From Echinicola marina (GTDB lineage: Bacteria > Bacteroidota > Bacteroidia > Cytophagales > Cyclobacteriaceae), in contig NZ_CP080025.1 of the NCBI RefSeq assembly GCF_020463795.1, positions 1,367,001-1,431,000 of the forward strand: a stretch of 64,000 nucleotides of DNA, written 5' to 3'. Positions 1 to 8,526 of this stretch are shown here, in pieces. Numbering within the stretch: position 1 is the first letter of the stretch; each line of letters begins with the position of its first letter. The position numbers and the translations under genes are program-made. The notes under the pieces were generated by a model. It was not told the DNA's origin and searched no databases. It worked only from the letters and a program-made list of their open reading frames with translations.

Positions 1-83
1 CTTCAATCACAACAGTCTCCTGAGCCTGTAACAATAAAGGCTTGGCAATAAAAAAGAGCAAAAGTAAAATGGTCCTGATCATC
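1..83 (-). CDS. N-terminal fragment of a secreted protein (cut by window edge)
   Basis: The minus strand has an ATG at 83-81 followed by an open frame running off the window. The visible 27 residues begin MIRTILLLLFFIAK and continue through a hydrophobic stretch to a QAQE-type signal peptidase site, a standard Bacteroidota Sec signal peptide. Nothing can be said of the mature protein. It is read in the same direction as the GMC gene pair, which ends about 160 bases upstream of it behind a terminator. Confidence 0.55.
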
Positions 84-186
84 CTTGTAAAAACAACATG
101 GATACAATCTAGACCTTTAGTTTCAGGATTTTTTGGATTTAAAACTCTTTAACACTCGACTTAACATTAATTAAGTAATTCACATA

Positions 187-216
187 AGAAAAGGCTGTCC
201 AAAATAGAACAGCCTT
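187..216 (-). terminator. Rho-independent terminator of the GMC dehydrogenase operon
   Basis: Perfect 8-bp stem AAGGCTGT/ACAGCCTT (191-198 with 209-216), 10-base loop, followed on the minus strand by TTTTCTTAT. It lies 25 bases after the GMC oxidoreductase stop codon. Confidence 0.8.
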
Positions 217-240
217 GGTAAAATTCTCTGTGAAAGGATT

Positions 241-1941
241 TTATCCCTTATTTTTCAATGCATGGTCTACCGCCCTTGCCGCAAACACCATATAGGTCAA
301 TGAAGGGTTTTGGGTACTGGTAGAAGTCATACAAGCTCCGTCTGTAACATATACATTGGTACAGGCATGTAGCTGATTATGCTTGTTCACCAATGAAGTC
401 TTAGGGTCCTTACCCATTCTTACACCACCCATTTCGTGGATATCCAGCCCTGGTCTTCTTCCATCATCCCAAGTACGGATATTCTTGAATCCCGCTGCAT
501 CAAACATTTCCGCCATTTGCTCCCGGTAATCCTTTAGCATATCCTCATCATTCTGGTCATAATCCACATTTACCTTGATGATCGGCATACCCCACTCATC
601 TTTCTGTTCACTATCCAAAGCCACATAATTGCTTTCCTTGGGAATAGTTTCCCCCATCATATGAGAGCCGATTTTCCATGGACCATAACTTGGGTTCATC
701 ATATTGGAAACCAAATTACTTCCAGCCCCATCATAATTGACTTCCTTGGACCTACTGCCATGAAGTCCTGCTGCATAGCCCCTCAAGAAATTGGTTTCTT
801 GCTTATGCACATTACGAAACCTTGGCATATAACCGCTGGTTGGACGCTTGCCTTCTGTAGTATATTCTTGTAAACCATTATATTCAGCAGAAATTCCTCC
901 TCTATAATTATGGAAAGCAATATATTTCCCCATCAGGCCATTATCATTGCCCAATCCATTAGGAAAACGATTGGAAGTGGAATTAAGCAAAATCAAATTT
1001 GTATTCAATGCACTGGCATTGACAAAAATGATGGGAGCATAATACTCCTTCATTTCTTTGGTATTGGCATCTATCACCCTCACACCTGTGGCCTTTTGCT
1101 TAGCTTCATCATAAATAATGGAATGCACCACCGCGTCATTCTGAAGTGTCAAATTCCCCGTTCTGGCAGCCCAAGGCAACGTAGCCGAGTTACTGCTAAA
1201 ATAGCCCCCAAATGGACAGCCTCTTTGACACAGTACCCTGTGCTGGCAGATACCACGTCCTTGTTTGGCATAATATTCGGCATTTCCGGTAATATGGGCA
1301 CAGCGGCCACTGATTACATGACGATCAGGATATTTCTCGGCCATTTGAGCCTTGAAATATTCTTCTCCCGCGGTTAGTTCTATTCCCGGCAAAAACTCCC
1401 CATCTGGTAAATGGGCAATTCCATCATGGAAACCGGCAACTCCAACAAACTTCTCCACATAGCTGTACCATGGCTCCAATTCCTTATATCTGATCGGCCA
1501 ATCCACCGCAAAGCCATCCCTAGCCGGTCCTTCAAAATCAAAATCACTCCATCGCTGTACCTGTCTCGCCCAAAGCAAGGATTTACCGCCAGTCTGGTAA
1601 CCACGAATCCAGTCAAAGGGCTTTTCTTGAATATAGGGATGATCTGTATCTTTTACGAAAAAGTGAGCCGCATCTTCCCGATAGGCATAGCACCTACTGA
1701 TAGAGGGGTTTTCTCTTTGAATATCCTCTGGAATCTGGCCTCTATGTTCAAACTCCCAAGGCATCATATGGGTAGTAGGATAATCTTTATTATGTTCCAC
1801 TTTTCTGCCCCTTTCCAAGACCAAAGTCTTCACACCCTTATCGCATAATTCCTTCGCTGCAAAACCTCCACTCATTCCAGAACCAATAACTATAGCCCCG
1901 TATGTGTTCTCTTCTTTACTTTTTATATTCAGATTAGCCAT
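241..1941 (-). CDS. GMC family oxidoreductase (flavin dehydrogenase large subunit)
   Basis: A 566-residue FAD-dependent glucose-methanol-choline family enzyme that oxidises an alcohol or sugar carbon. The N-terminal dinucleotide-binding motif GSGMSGG is at residues 20-26 with the ribose-binding Glu in LERG near 43. The C-terminal catalytic pair is visible as His502 (HEMGGVRMG) and Asn545 (QNPSLTY). It has no signal peptide of its own. The upstream gene, overlapping it by 8 bases, encodes a gluconate 2-dehydrogenase subunit 3-like protein with a Tat-type signal, the arrangement known from FAD-dependent sugar and gluconate dehydrogenases where the small subunit carries the large one through the Tat pore. 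A periplasmic two-subunit dehydrogenase is therefore inferred. The substrate cannot be read from the sequence; gluconate, glucose or an inositol-type sugar are possible. Confidence 0.9.
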   Translation of the reverse strand: MANLNIKSKEENTYGAIVIGSGMSGGFAAKELCDKGVKTLVLERGRKVEHNKDYPTTHMMPWEFEHRGQIPEDIQRENPSISRCYAYREDAAHFFVKDTDHPYIQEKPFDWIRGYQTGGKSLLWARQVQRWSDFDFEGPARDGFAVDWPIRYKELEPWYSYVEKFVGVAGFHDGIAHLPDGEFLPGIELTAGEEYFKAQMAEKYPDRHVISGRCAHITGNAEYYAKQGRGICQHRVLCQRGCPFGGYFSSNSATLPWAARTGNLTLQNDAVVHSIIYDEAKQKATGVRVIDANTKEMKEYYAPIIFVNASALNTNLILLNSTSNRFPNGLGNDNGLMGKYIAFHNYRGGISAEYNGLQEYTTEGKRPTSGYMPRFRNVHKQETNFLRGYAAGLHGSRSKEVNYDGAGSNLVSNMMNPSYGPWKIGSHMMGETIPKESNYVALDSEQKDEWGMPIIKVNVDYDQNDEDMLKDYREQMAEMFDAAGFKNIRTWDDGRRPGLDIHEMGGVRMGKDPKTSLVNKHNQLHACTNVYVTDGACMTSTSTQNPSLTYMVFAARAVDHALKNKG

Positions 1942-2497
1942 TAATATTCACTTTTTCGCCAGGTACTATTTTCTTACTTCCATTAAAATTTGGACCGGGA
2001 ACCAATGTATAGGGCATCAATTCGGTCATCACATACTCCGAAGCCATATAACCTTGGATCGTATATTTCTTGGTCATCTTCACAAAATATTGATAGGCTT
2101 CTGCATCAGCACCCTGCTCTCCATTCAATAATTCCTCTACAGCCGCTTCCGCTTTACCTTGATCCATCTTTAAAAACTGAGTACCATAACTACTTTTGAT
2201 ATGGTCATCAAAGCCCTTTAATCCCTTAACAAAGCGCTCCTGATCTTCTTGACCCAGACAATCATTGGCCATCACCAGGACAAAATCATGCACGCCTAAT
2301 TCCACTGCGCCTTTTAAATCTGTCTTTGGGATAATTGTATTTACTAGAGATTTTAACACCTGCTGCTGTCCTTCGGTAATTTGCAGCTCATCATAGGTGG
2401 CCAGTATCTTTTCTTCGCTGAAATCACAACCTGGAATCAGGGCAAGTCCCCCTGTCACCAAAGCCAACTGCTTTAAGGCTAATCTTCTGTTCATCAT
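1934..2497 (-). CDS. Gluconate 2-dehydrogenase subunit 3 family protein (Tat-exported small subunit)
   Basis: A 187-residue small subunit. The N-terminus has a twin-arginine type sequence MNRRLALKQLAL, a hydrophobic core and a lipobox-like LIPGC at about residues 20-24, so the mature protein is probably an exported, possibly lipid-anchored protein. The remainder matches the mostly helical gluconate_2-dh3 family (start of mature part DELQITEGQQQVLKSLVNTI with the family's IIPKTD motif). It is the first gene of a two-gene operon: its stop codon overlaps the ATG of the GMC large subunit, implying translational coupling. Family knowledge: this subunit is required for export and maturation of the flavin subunit. 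A second Met one codon later (MM) is an equal start candidate. Confidence 0.87.
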   Translation of the reverse strand: MMNRRLALKQLALVTGGLALIPGCDFSEEKILATYDELQITEGQQQVLKSLVNTIIPKTDLKGAVELGVHDFVLVMANDCLGQEDQERFVKGLKGFDDHIKSSYGTQFLKMDQGKAEAAVEELLNGEQGADAEAYQYFVKMTKKYTIQGYMASEYVMTELMPYTLVPGPNFNGSKKIVPGEKVNING

Positions 2498-2589
2498 TTT
2501 GGTATCGTTAAAAGCTATTCAGGAATGCCTATTTTTTTCAAAAGTTAAAACGGTTTAGTGAAATTTTCAATTATTATAAACAATTAATT

Positions 2590-2618
2590 AAAAAAGCCGA
2601 GAGGTATACACCCCTCGA
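2590..2618 (-). terminator. Terminator after the metallophosphoesterase gene
   Basis: Minus-strand hairpin of a CGAGGGG/CCTCTCG stem with one mismatch, 7-base loop, then GGC and a T-run (TTTTTAATTAATT). It begins about 25 bases after the stop codon at 2641. Confidence 0.75.
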
Positions 2619-2640
2619 CTCCAAAGGAAATCAAGAATAA

Positions 2641-4203
2641 TTATCGAATATGGTAAACCTTTTTACCATAATGTTTTTTACCAAACATATCCGTAGCTTC
2701 CACCTCTATAGTGTGCGGACCTTTTTCCAGTTTTGGATCTATTCCACCCTTCCAAAGATGGGTACTTTTCACTGGATTGGAAGGTCTTCTACCATCCAAA
2801 AGCTCTTCCGTGGTGTCCCATTGATAGACCTCCAACATATAAGTAGGATCATATTCTTCCAAATATTGCATCTTTTTCCACTCCCCATTGTCTATGCGAT
2901 AACGTACTCGGTCATCAGCTGTACCCATAAAGAAGTTAACAAAAATCCCTGAAGAAGTCCGCTTGTCTTTTTCTAATACCTTAGGAGCAAAAATCGCCAT
3001 TTGGTAATCTTTTTCCTGATCCACGACCTTGTACCTGATATCATATTGATTACCTGTAAACTCTATAAAAGCATAGCCTTTAGGCGTACCATCTCTCATG
3101 GTGGACTTTGGAACGCCTTTTTCATTCAATGTACCTGAATACCAATCCCCGGAAGTAGTCCCTACATTATAGTGGTGATGTGGATTTTTTTGGTTCCAGC
3201 CATCTTTTTCGAAAAAGAAGTCTTGCCGCTGCAAGTGGGTGTGGGCAGATAGAGAAAGAGTATGCGGATAATCTTTCAACAAATCAAACAGCTGCTGTCT
3301 GTCCTCATCCTTAAATGGGTCCCCAGATGGCTCGCTCAAAGGAATGTGAAAAGCCAAAACAATCAAATGATCTTTCGGCACATACTTTAGGTCATTCTTT
3401 ACAAATTCCAGTTGGTCTTTTCGGAAACCTCCCCAATAGCTCTTGCCATCTCTAGGGTCTGGGTAAAGTATATCATCCAGCACAATAAAGTGTACCTTGC
3501 CATGGTTAAAAGCATAATTGGCCGGACCAAAATGAGCTTCAAAAGTTTCATCGGAAAGATGGTCTTCCTTTACATCGAAGTTCAAGTCATGATTTCCCAA
3601 TACATTGTACCAAGGGACGCCTACCTTGGAAGTAGCCTCGATATAAGGATCAAAAAGGTCCAAATCATTCCCAACCAAATCTCCCAATGACAGTCCAAAA
3701 TCGATTCCTTCGATTCCTTCTACCTCTGAAACCACTCCATTTTCAAAATGGTTGACTTCTTCAATGGTATAAGGCTGGGGATCCCCAAAGATTAAAGCGG
3801 TAAAATCAGCTTTGTCTTCAGTTGGGATCAAACCAAAATTAAGTTTCCTTGGAAGTTTTCCTGTAGGCTGCACCCCAGGAAATTTGGTTTCTGGGGAACC
3901 AGAAGGCTTGTGAATATAAAAATACTGGGGAAGATTTTTGTCATTGACAGGTGCTAGATATCCCGCGGGCTTGATTACAAATACGATTTGGTCATTGGCC
4001 AAGGGCAATTCATACCGCCCTTTTTCATCTGTTTGTGTTACTTCCACGCCGTTTGAGATCGCTACATTAGCTAGGCCCTTTTCCCGGGACTCTTTCTTTC
4101 CGTTTCCATTCAGGTCCTCATAAATGATTCCTTTGGCGGTTTCCTGTGCCGTCACGGACAAGGAAAAAGCCAATAGACAACCTGATAAAATCAATTTTTT
4201 CAT
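2641..4203 (-). CDS. Secreted calcineurin-like phosphoesterase with N-terminal beta domain
   Basis: A 520-residue protein with a Sec signal peptide (MKKLILSGCLLAFSLSVTAQ). Residues about 22-125 resemble a SdrD/Cna-B type beta-sandwich: a putative calcium-binding LNGNGKKE near 31-38 and a TDEKGRYELP strand. The central metallophosphoesterase domain shows the family metal-binding motifs in order: GDPQP (140-144), GDLVGND (174-180), GNHD (203-206), AFHIP and SAHTH. The C-terminal ~150 residues match the metallophos_C domain found with this architecture in Bacteroidota. It probably hydrolyses phosphoesters in the periplasm or at the cell surface using two metal ions; the substrate is unknown. It is monocistronic with its own terminator. 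Confidence 0.88.
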   Translation of the reverse strand: MKKLILSGCLLAFSLSVTAQETAKGIIYEDLNGNGKKESREKGLANVAISNGVEVTQTDEKGRYELPLANDQIVFVIKPAGYLAPVNDKNLPQYFYIHKPSGSPETKFPGVQPTGKLPRKLNFGLIPTEDKADFTALIFGDPQPYTIEEVNHFENGVVSEVEGIEGIDFGLSLGDLVGNDLDLFDPYIEATSKVGVPWYNVLGNHDLNFDVKEDHLSDETFEAHFGPANYAFNHGKVHFIVLDDILYPDPRDGKSYWGGFRKDQLEFVKNDLKYVPKDHLIVLAFHIPLSEPSGDPFKDEDRQQLFDLLKDYPHTLSLSAHTHLQRQDFFFEKDGWNQKNPHHHYNVGTTSGDWYSGTLNEKGVPKSTMRDGTPKGYAFIEFTGNQYDIRYKVVDQEKDYQMAIFAPKVLEKDKRTSSGIFVNFFMGTADDRVRYRIDNGEWKKMQYLEEYDPTYMLEVYQWDTTEELLDGRRPSNPVKSTHLWKGGIDPKLEKGPHTIEVEATDMFGKKHYGKKVYHIR

Positions 4204-4474
4204 TTTTAGGTTTTAGAGATTAATGATAAAATTCAAATTTATTTAAAGCTTCTTGCCACACTTATATTAAATGCTTGGTTCACTTGGTGACAAAATCCAT
4301 TCATACTATAAATCTATTTCTATTTAAATAGTGTGTTTTAAGGGGACTTACTACTATCCAAAACCATTAATTAATTGTTATTAATCAAAAAAATCCGATA
4401 ATGTCAGGCTAAAGGAGTTACTAAAAATCACCTTTAGGATGTAAAAGAGCACCTTTTCCGCCCTATTAAAAAGA

Positions 4475-5122
4475 TTAGCTTTCCTTCCACTTTTTCATGT
4501 ATTTCCAGTTCCTTGGCTTTCCCTCTTCCATATAAATTATGGCAGTCATCAAACGGCGCTTACGGGTAGCTTCAGTTTTGGCCTCGTTCAACCATTCGAT
4601 ATAATCTTTTTGGTTAGAATAACTAAAATTCTCAAAAGTGTCCAATGCTCTGGAATTGGCTTCCAAGGCCAATTTTAAATCCGCTGGCATGACAAGGTCA
4701 GCTTTCTTCTTGGATATTTTTTTGGGAAGCTTTATTCCTTTTTCATTGAGCTCAACAGCCTCATAGAGATAGGCCAACATTTGATCATCCTCTGGTAAGT
4801 CTTCCATCGCTGTAATTTTACCCAAATGGCCCATAGCTGTTTCTCCAGTAGCATTTTCCCTTAATACTGGATCCTGCATCAATGCGCCCTTCCAAAAAAG
4901 AAAAACACAATGTTCCTTAAAGCCGGCCATGCTGCACAAAATCTCCCCTTTATAGGTAAAATGAGGCATGCCCCATTTGATGGTTTCCTCCACCTCTGGA
5001 CAAGCCTGATGGACCAAAGCCCTCAGATGTCTAAGAATAGGTTCAGCAAAATCCTGCAACTTATTAATATAAGCATCAATTCGCTTATCATGAGAAGGGT
5101 GAAATTGGGTCTTTCCAGTCAT
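4475..5122 (-). CDS. YdeI/DUF1801 family protein
   Basis: I place the start at the ATG at 5122 (MTGKTQFHPSHDKRID), giving 215 residues; an ORF extends 20 codons upstream but that stretch is hydrophobic and unlike the family. Residues about 10-110 match the DUF1801/YdhG-like fold (PILRHLRALVHQACPEVEETIKWGMP and FTYKGEILCSMAGFKEHC). The C-terminal part with repeated basic residues, ending in ARRRRLMTAI-like and MEEGKPRNWKYMKKWK motifs, matches the YdeI/OmpD-associated family. The biochemical function is not established. It is the last gene of a possible minus-strand run after 5216-6450. Confidence 0.75.
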   Translation of the reverse strand: MTGKTQFHPSHDKRIDAYINKLQDFAEPILRHLRALVHQACPEVEETIKWGMPHFTYKGEILCSMAGFKEHCVFLFWKGALMQDPVLRENATGETAMGHLGKITAMEDLPEDDQMLAYLYEAVELNEKGIKLPKKISKKKADLVMPADLKLALEANSRALDTFENFSYSNQKDYIEWLNEAKTEATRKRRLMTAIIYMEEGKPRNWKYMKKWKES

Positions 5123-5215
5123 AATTATTGATTGGGTAGTTTTATGAATGAAAATAACAAAAAAAAGGAGAAGCCTAAACACCTCTCCTCGTTCAATGCT
5201 ATAAAATCTGATTTC

Positions 5216-5671
5216 CTATTCCTGGATATGTATATAATAACTACGCTCCTTGGGAAATGCCAAACCAACAAGCGCTCCTATTCCTGCCCCACAAACCGAA
5301 AATAAAGTTAAGGACAGTACCTCACTTTTCGACTCCTGATTCAGATCTCCATGATCTCTAGGTAAAGAAGCAAGTGAAAATAGCAACATTGTTCCCCCAC
5401 CTATCAAGGCTCCTTTTCCTACACTATTTCCTTCCTTAACTCTTATATAATTAACTTCTGAAAAAGATAGTGAACGGGTCATGTCTTCTGAAATAAAACT
5501 GATACTGTCTTTCTCTATGATAAGATTGCTCACAGATAATTTTCCCGAATTTTTCAAGCCTAACTTAGCTTTGGAATACTTTATCTTGGGAGGAAGATTA
5601 AGAGATATTTGAGCAGAAGTTTCTATAGTGATGATGAAAACAAATGCTAAACATAATATAAAAAACCGCAT
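5216..5671 (-). CDS. Hypothetical exported protein with glycine-rich membrane segment
   Basis: A 151-residue protein of unknown function. It starts with a cleavable-looking signal peptide (MRFFILCLAFVFIITIETSAQ). A beta-rich segment (KLSVSNLIIEKDSISFI) is followed at about residues 85-140 by two hydrophobic glycine-rich segments (GKGALIGGGTMLLFSLASL and CGAGIGALVGLAF), resembling glycine-zipper envelope proteins. It starts 8 bases after the stop of the lipoprotein gene 5680-6450, so the two are almost surely co-transcribed. Confidence 0.65.
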   Translation of the reverse strand: MRFFILCLAFVFIITIETSAQISLNLPPKIKYSKAKLGLKNSGKLSVSNLIIEKDSISFISEDMTRSLSFSEVNYIRVKEGNSVGKGALIGGGTMLLFSLASLPRDHGDLNQESKSEVLSLTLFSVCGAGIGALVGLAFPKERSYYIHIQE

Positions 5672-5679
5672 TATCTGAC

Positions 5680-6450
5680 CTAGCTATTTTGAATATATTC
5701 ATTCAATTTTCTAGAGATTTCATCTGCCAAACCTTCAAACTTATGCAACTGAATGACATATTCATTGGAGTTTTTTCCACTAATTTGCTCTGGTTTGGTC
5801 CACCCTTTTATATTGATCAATAAGTCTCCCTGAGAATCATATATAAACAAATAAGATTCCAAACTGATCATTCCAAATGAACCAAAAGCTCCTACCCCTA
5901 CTATTCCAAGCCTATTATAGGATACGGCAACATTACTAATATCTAGTGCTTGGGCTATCTCCCTTACTCTATCTTTAATACCTTCATCATTCTTAAAAAT
6001 TTTATTCACATTCTTTCCTTTACCAAGATCCGCAATGTTCAAATCACCCTCACTAAAAAAAACAACTGGAAAATTCTTATTATCTACTTTCAATCCTTTT
6101 TCCACTTGATATGGTTCAATTGATGCTCCATCAAATTCCCCTATAGTTTTGACCGAAGAACTAAGATGGCCTTTTAAGGTACTCGTTAGAATGTACTTAA
6201 ATTCTTCAATCATTCTTTCCTCTTCATCCATAATGACATCCGCAATTTTATTGGTTTTACCATTAAATGATGCTGCATCAATCAATGGAAGATCGGGTTG
6301 AAAGAGTGGGCCAATCATTGTCGAAGCTAAATTAAGTTGCTCCAAAGCAATTGTCGAGCTTTTAGAGCTTTGTACTTTTACCATAATTGGGGCTGTAGCG
6401 CACGAAACTAAAAAAATTGCAACTAAGGCAATGGGGAAAATTCTTTTCAT
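5680..6450 (-). CDS. Hypothetical lipoprotein
   Basis: A 256-residue protein with a type II signal peptide: MKRIFPIALVAIFLVSCAT, lipobox VSC at about residue 17. The mature part has no motif I recognise; it looks like a soluble alpha/beta lipoprotein with a hydrophobic glycine-rich strand near 165-180 (GIVGVGAFGSFGMISLESY). It is first in a two-gene unit with the glycine-zipper-like protein 5216-5671, so an envelope role is inferred from context only. Confidence 0.65.
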   Translation of the reverse strand: MKRIFPIALVAIFLVSCATAPIMVKVQSSKSSTIALEQLNLASTMIGPLFQPDLPLIDAASFNGKTNKIADVIMDEEERMIEEFKYILTSTLKGHLSSSVKTIGEFDGASIEPYQVEKGLKVDNKNFPVVFFSEGDLNIADLGKGKNVNKIFKNDEGIKDRVREIAQALDISNVAVSYNRLGIVGVGAFGSFGMISLESYLFIYDSQGDLLINIKGWTKPEQISGKNSNEYVIQLHKFEGLADEISRKLNEYIQNS

Positions 6451-6801
6451 AAATTCTACTAAACGTTTAATTCAACGTAATAATAATTTAGTTTTTAGTA
6501 AAATGAAAACATATCCCACCTTATAAAAAATTGAAGTTCAACATTGAATCTTAAACTATCAAAAATTCATTATTCCTCCTCAATAACTAAACTGGAATAA
6601 ACTCTTTCAGCTTTAAACTAAAAATCACAGCCTAGTTAGTCTCTCAATGCCATAGATATAAAATGGACCAAGCCGAAAAACTGGGGAAAAACAGTCTATT
6701 TTAGCTTTGATATGCGCTATTTATCAACCACAGATGGATAGCCTATCTACTCAACAACGGTGGAATCTTGAATAAATAAGCGTTATCTTAATACAAGAAC
6801 A
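6451..6801. other. Gene-free AT-rich stretch
   Basis: A 351-bp spacer between the minus-strand lipoprotein start and the stop of the minus-strand DinB gene. It should contain the lipoprotein promoter. No ORF with family character, no repeat shared with the rest of the window and no strong hairpin was seen. Confidence 0.5.
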
Positions 6802-7323
6802 TCACTCCTTACCTTCATTCTTTTTATTCAGGTCTATTCCTGCATAAAAGCCCAAATCCTGCTCTCGTACTATCTTGGTCCAAAAAGCAATTTGTCCGGT
6901 ATGATATGAAAAATGCTCCACGGCATGCAATACATTGCCTACACCAGTATACCTGAATCCCTGAACATTGTATTTGCTTATTAAGTCCTTTTCTGATATC
7001 GTCTCTAAAGTTTCACAGGCCACCTTAATTTCTTTATTCATAAGATGAATCAAGGCACTTTTGGACATTCCTCCACAAGCTGAAAATTCGGCATCCCTAT
7101 CTCTTTTGTCTTCATGGCCGCCCAAGGAAGAAACAATATATTGACCTAAATTCCCTGCCAAATGAAGCACTAAGTTCCCAATGCTGTTAGAAACCTCATT
7201 GGGGCGCTGCCAGATTTCCTCTTCAGTTAACCAATCCAAGCAACTGATAATTTTAGCTTTATTCTCATTTAATCTAAATATGGCATGTTTTATCAACTCT
7301 TGCCCTATAGGGTTGTTATCCAT
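6802..7323 (-). CDS. DinB superfamily protein (DUF1572-like)
   Basis: A 173-residue four-helix-bundle DinB/YfiT-type protein. Characteristic features are the early LDWLTEEEIWQRPNEVSNSIGNLVLHLAGNL segment with a histidine in VLHLAGN, and the C-terminal HAVEHFSYHTGQIAFWTKI motif carrying the metal-ligand histidines. Members often bind a divalent metal and some are thiol-dependent S-transferases, but this branch is uncharacterised. It stands alone on the minus strand. Confidence 0.8.
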   Translation of the reverse strand: MDNNPIGQELIKHAIFRLNENKAKIISCLDWLTEEEIWQRPNEVSNSIGNLVLHLAGNLGQYIVSSLGGHEDKRDRDAEFSACGGMSKSALIHLMNKEIKVACETLETISEKDLISKYNVQGFRYTGVGNVLHAVEHFSYHTGQIAFWTKIVREQDLGFYAGIDLNKKNEGKE

Positions 7324-7525
7324 TGTTTTACTCGCTTATAGTATTTGTTATCTCAATTATTCCTACTCATTAAAATAGATCAAAACCTAAAAAGTTCAAT
7401 ATCATCCGACTAAAGTACCGGCCAGTTTCATAAAATAACCTTTTTGATTTCTCTATATTCACTAATGATCAAACAATAAAGATCTACTTGTTGAACACAA
7501 ATTGTCTTAGTCAAAACAGTTTCTT

Positions 7526-8062
7526 TCAAAATTTCTTGCAAAAACCAAGCGATATAGCCCAAGTATCATACCCTTTCTTCATATCAAACAAAAGAGTAGG
7601 GGTAAACTCCCAGTTCCGCTGCATCTCAAACGCATACTCTGTCCCCAGTCGATATATCCCCAGGTTTTCGCTCTTTTCCAGCTCTATACCTCCTCCAGTA
7701 AGGACCTTCCACCTCTCTGTTATGCCATAAGTAAGGACAAATGCAAAGATCATGGCCCTTTCCCTTTCCAGCTCTCTGCCTGTCACAATATAATGGTCCA
7801 ACTCCCAGTCCCACATTAGTCCAATTTCAAAATTTTCTTGGATCTTCCTGAAATAGTCAAAACCCACAGCGGGAACAAAAAAACCACTTTCACTTTCTGA
7901 TTCACCCAAACTTGCCCCTTTGGGAATCCAGGTATAGCCTAAAGAGAAAACTACCCTATTTTTTAACAGGTCTTCTTTTTCAGCTTCTTCTTGGGCATAA
8001 GCAGAATAGTTGAACATGGTCAACAGGAAAAGCATGAAGGTAAACCGCTCGAGAGCTTTCAT
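7526..8062 (-). CDS. Hypothetical outer-membrane beta-barrel protein
   Basis: A 178-residue protein with a signal peptide (MKALERFTFMLFLLTMFNYSAYAQ). The mature chain alternates polar and hydrophobic/aromatic residues in short strands (RVVFSLGYTWIP, FEIGLMWDWELDHYIV, MIFAFVLTYGITERWKVLTGGGI) and ends ISLGFCKKF with a C-terminal aromatic residue, as expected of a small outer-membrane barrel. The family is not recognised beyond that. Overlapping ORFs on both strands are shadows of this gene. Confidence 0.65.
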   Translation of the reverse strand: MKALERFTFMLFLLTMFNYSAYAQEEAEKEDLLKNRVVFSLGYTWIPKGASLGESESESGFFVPAVGFDYFRKIQENFEIGLMWDWELDHYIVTGRELERERAMIFAFVLTYGITERWKVLTGGGIELEKSENLGIYRLGTEYAFEMQRNWEFTPTLLFDMKKGYDTWAISLGFCKKF

Positions 8063-8128
8063 ATAGAAATCTATTTATCAAAAATGTCCCCTATCAATTT
8101 ACCATAAAAATTTCAAACAAACTTAAAA

Positions 8129-8489
8129 TCAACTCCTAACAACTCCATTTTGAATTAAAATTATTTCCTTATTTGATTCCAAATTAAATTGGCTATTTCT
8201 ATCATTCCTTTCAAATGGATAAACATTTTCCCTCATAACTTCTATGTCAGGGTTAAGGGTATTTAGCGAATCACTTAAAACACTAAAATAATCCTTATCA
8301 GCAGCACTTGCTGCCATTATCCCAGCCAATATCTGGTGCCGGTGGATGGTAAGTGATACTGTTTCCAATGACCAATACCTTTGACAATGGAGCTTCAGGA
8401 GGCTCATCTTCCTTATTACAGGACACTAATATCATTCCCATTAATAAAAAAACCATAAAAATGGATTTGGTCATGCTGATCTTGTTCAT
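8129..8489 (-). pseudogene. Frameshifted and truncated SGNH-hydrolase lipoprotein gene
   Basis: Frame 1 starts at 8489 with a lipoprotein signal (VFLLMGMILVSCNKEDEPP) and the SGNH block I signature VLVIGNSITYHPPAPDIGWDNG, then stops. The family sequence continues in another frame from about 8325: MAASAADKDYFSVLSDSLN, then EVMRENVYPFERN, the segment that follows IGW..GMAAS in intact relatives. That frame ends at 8129 after IILIQNGVV, so blocks carrying the catalytic Asp and His are missing. I infer two lesions: a small indel near 8325 and loss of the C-terminal two thirds. A sequencing error could explain the first but not the second. Confidence 0.7.
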
Positions 8490-8526
8490 TCGTATAAATT
8501 AGAAATGGTAAAATAATTTTACGCTA

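Noticed and set aside
1411-1848. 145-residue plus-strand ORF inside the GMC gene
   Set aside because: Antisense shadow of a conserved enzyme.
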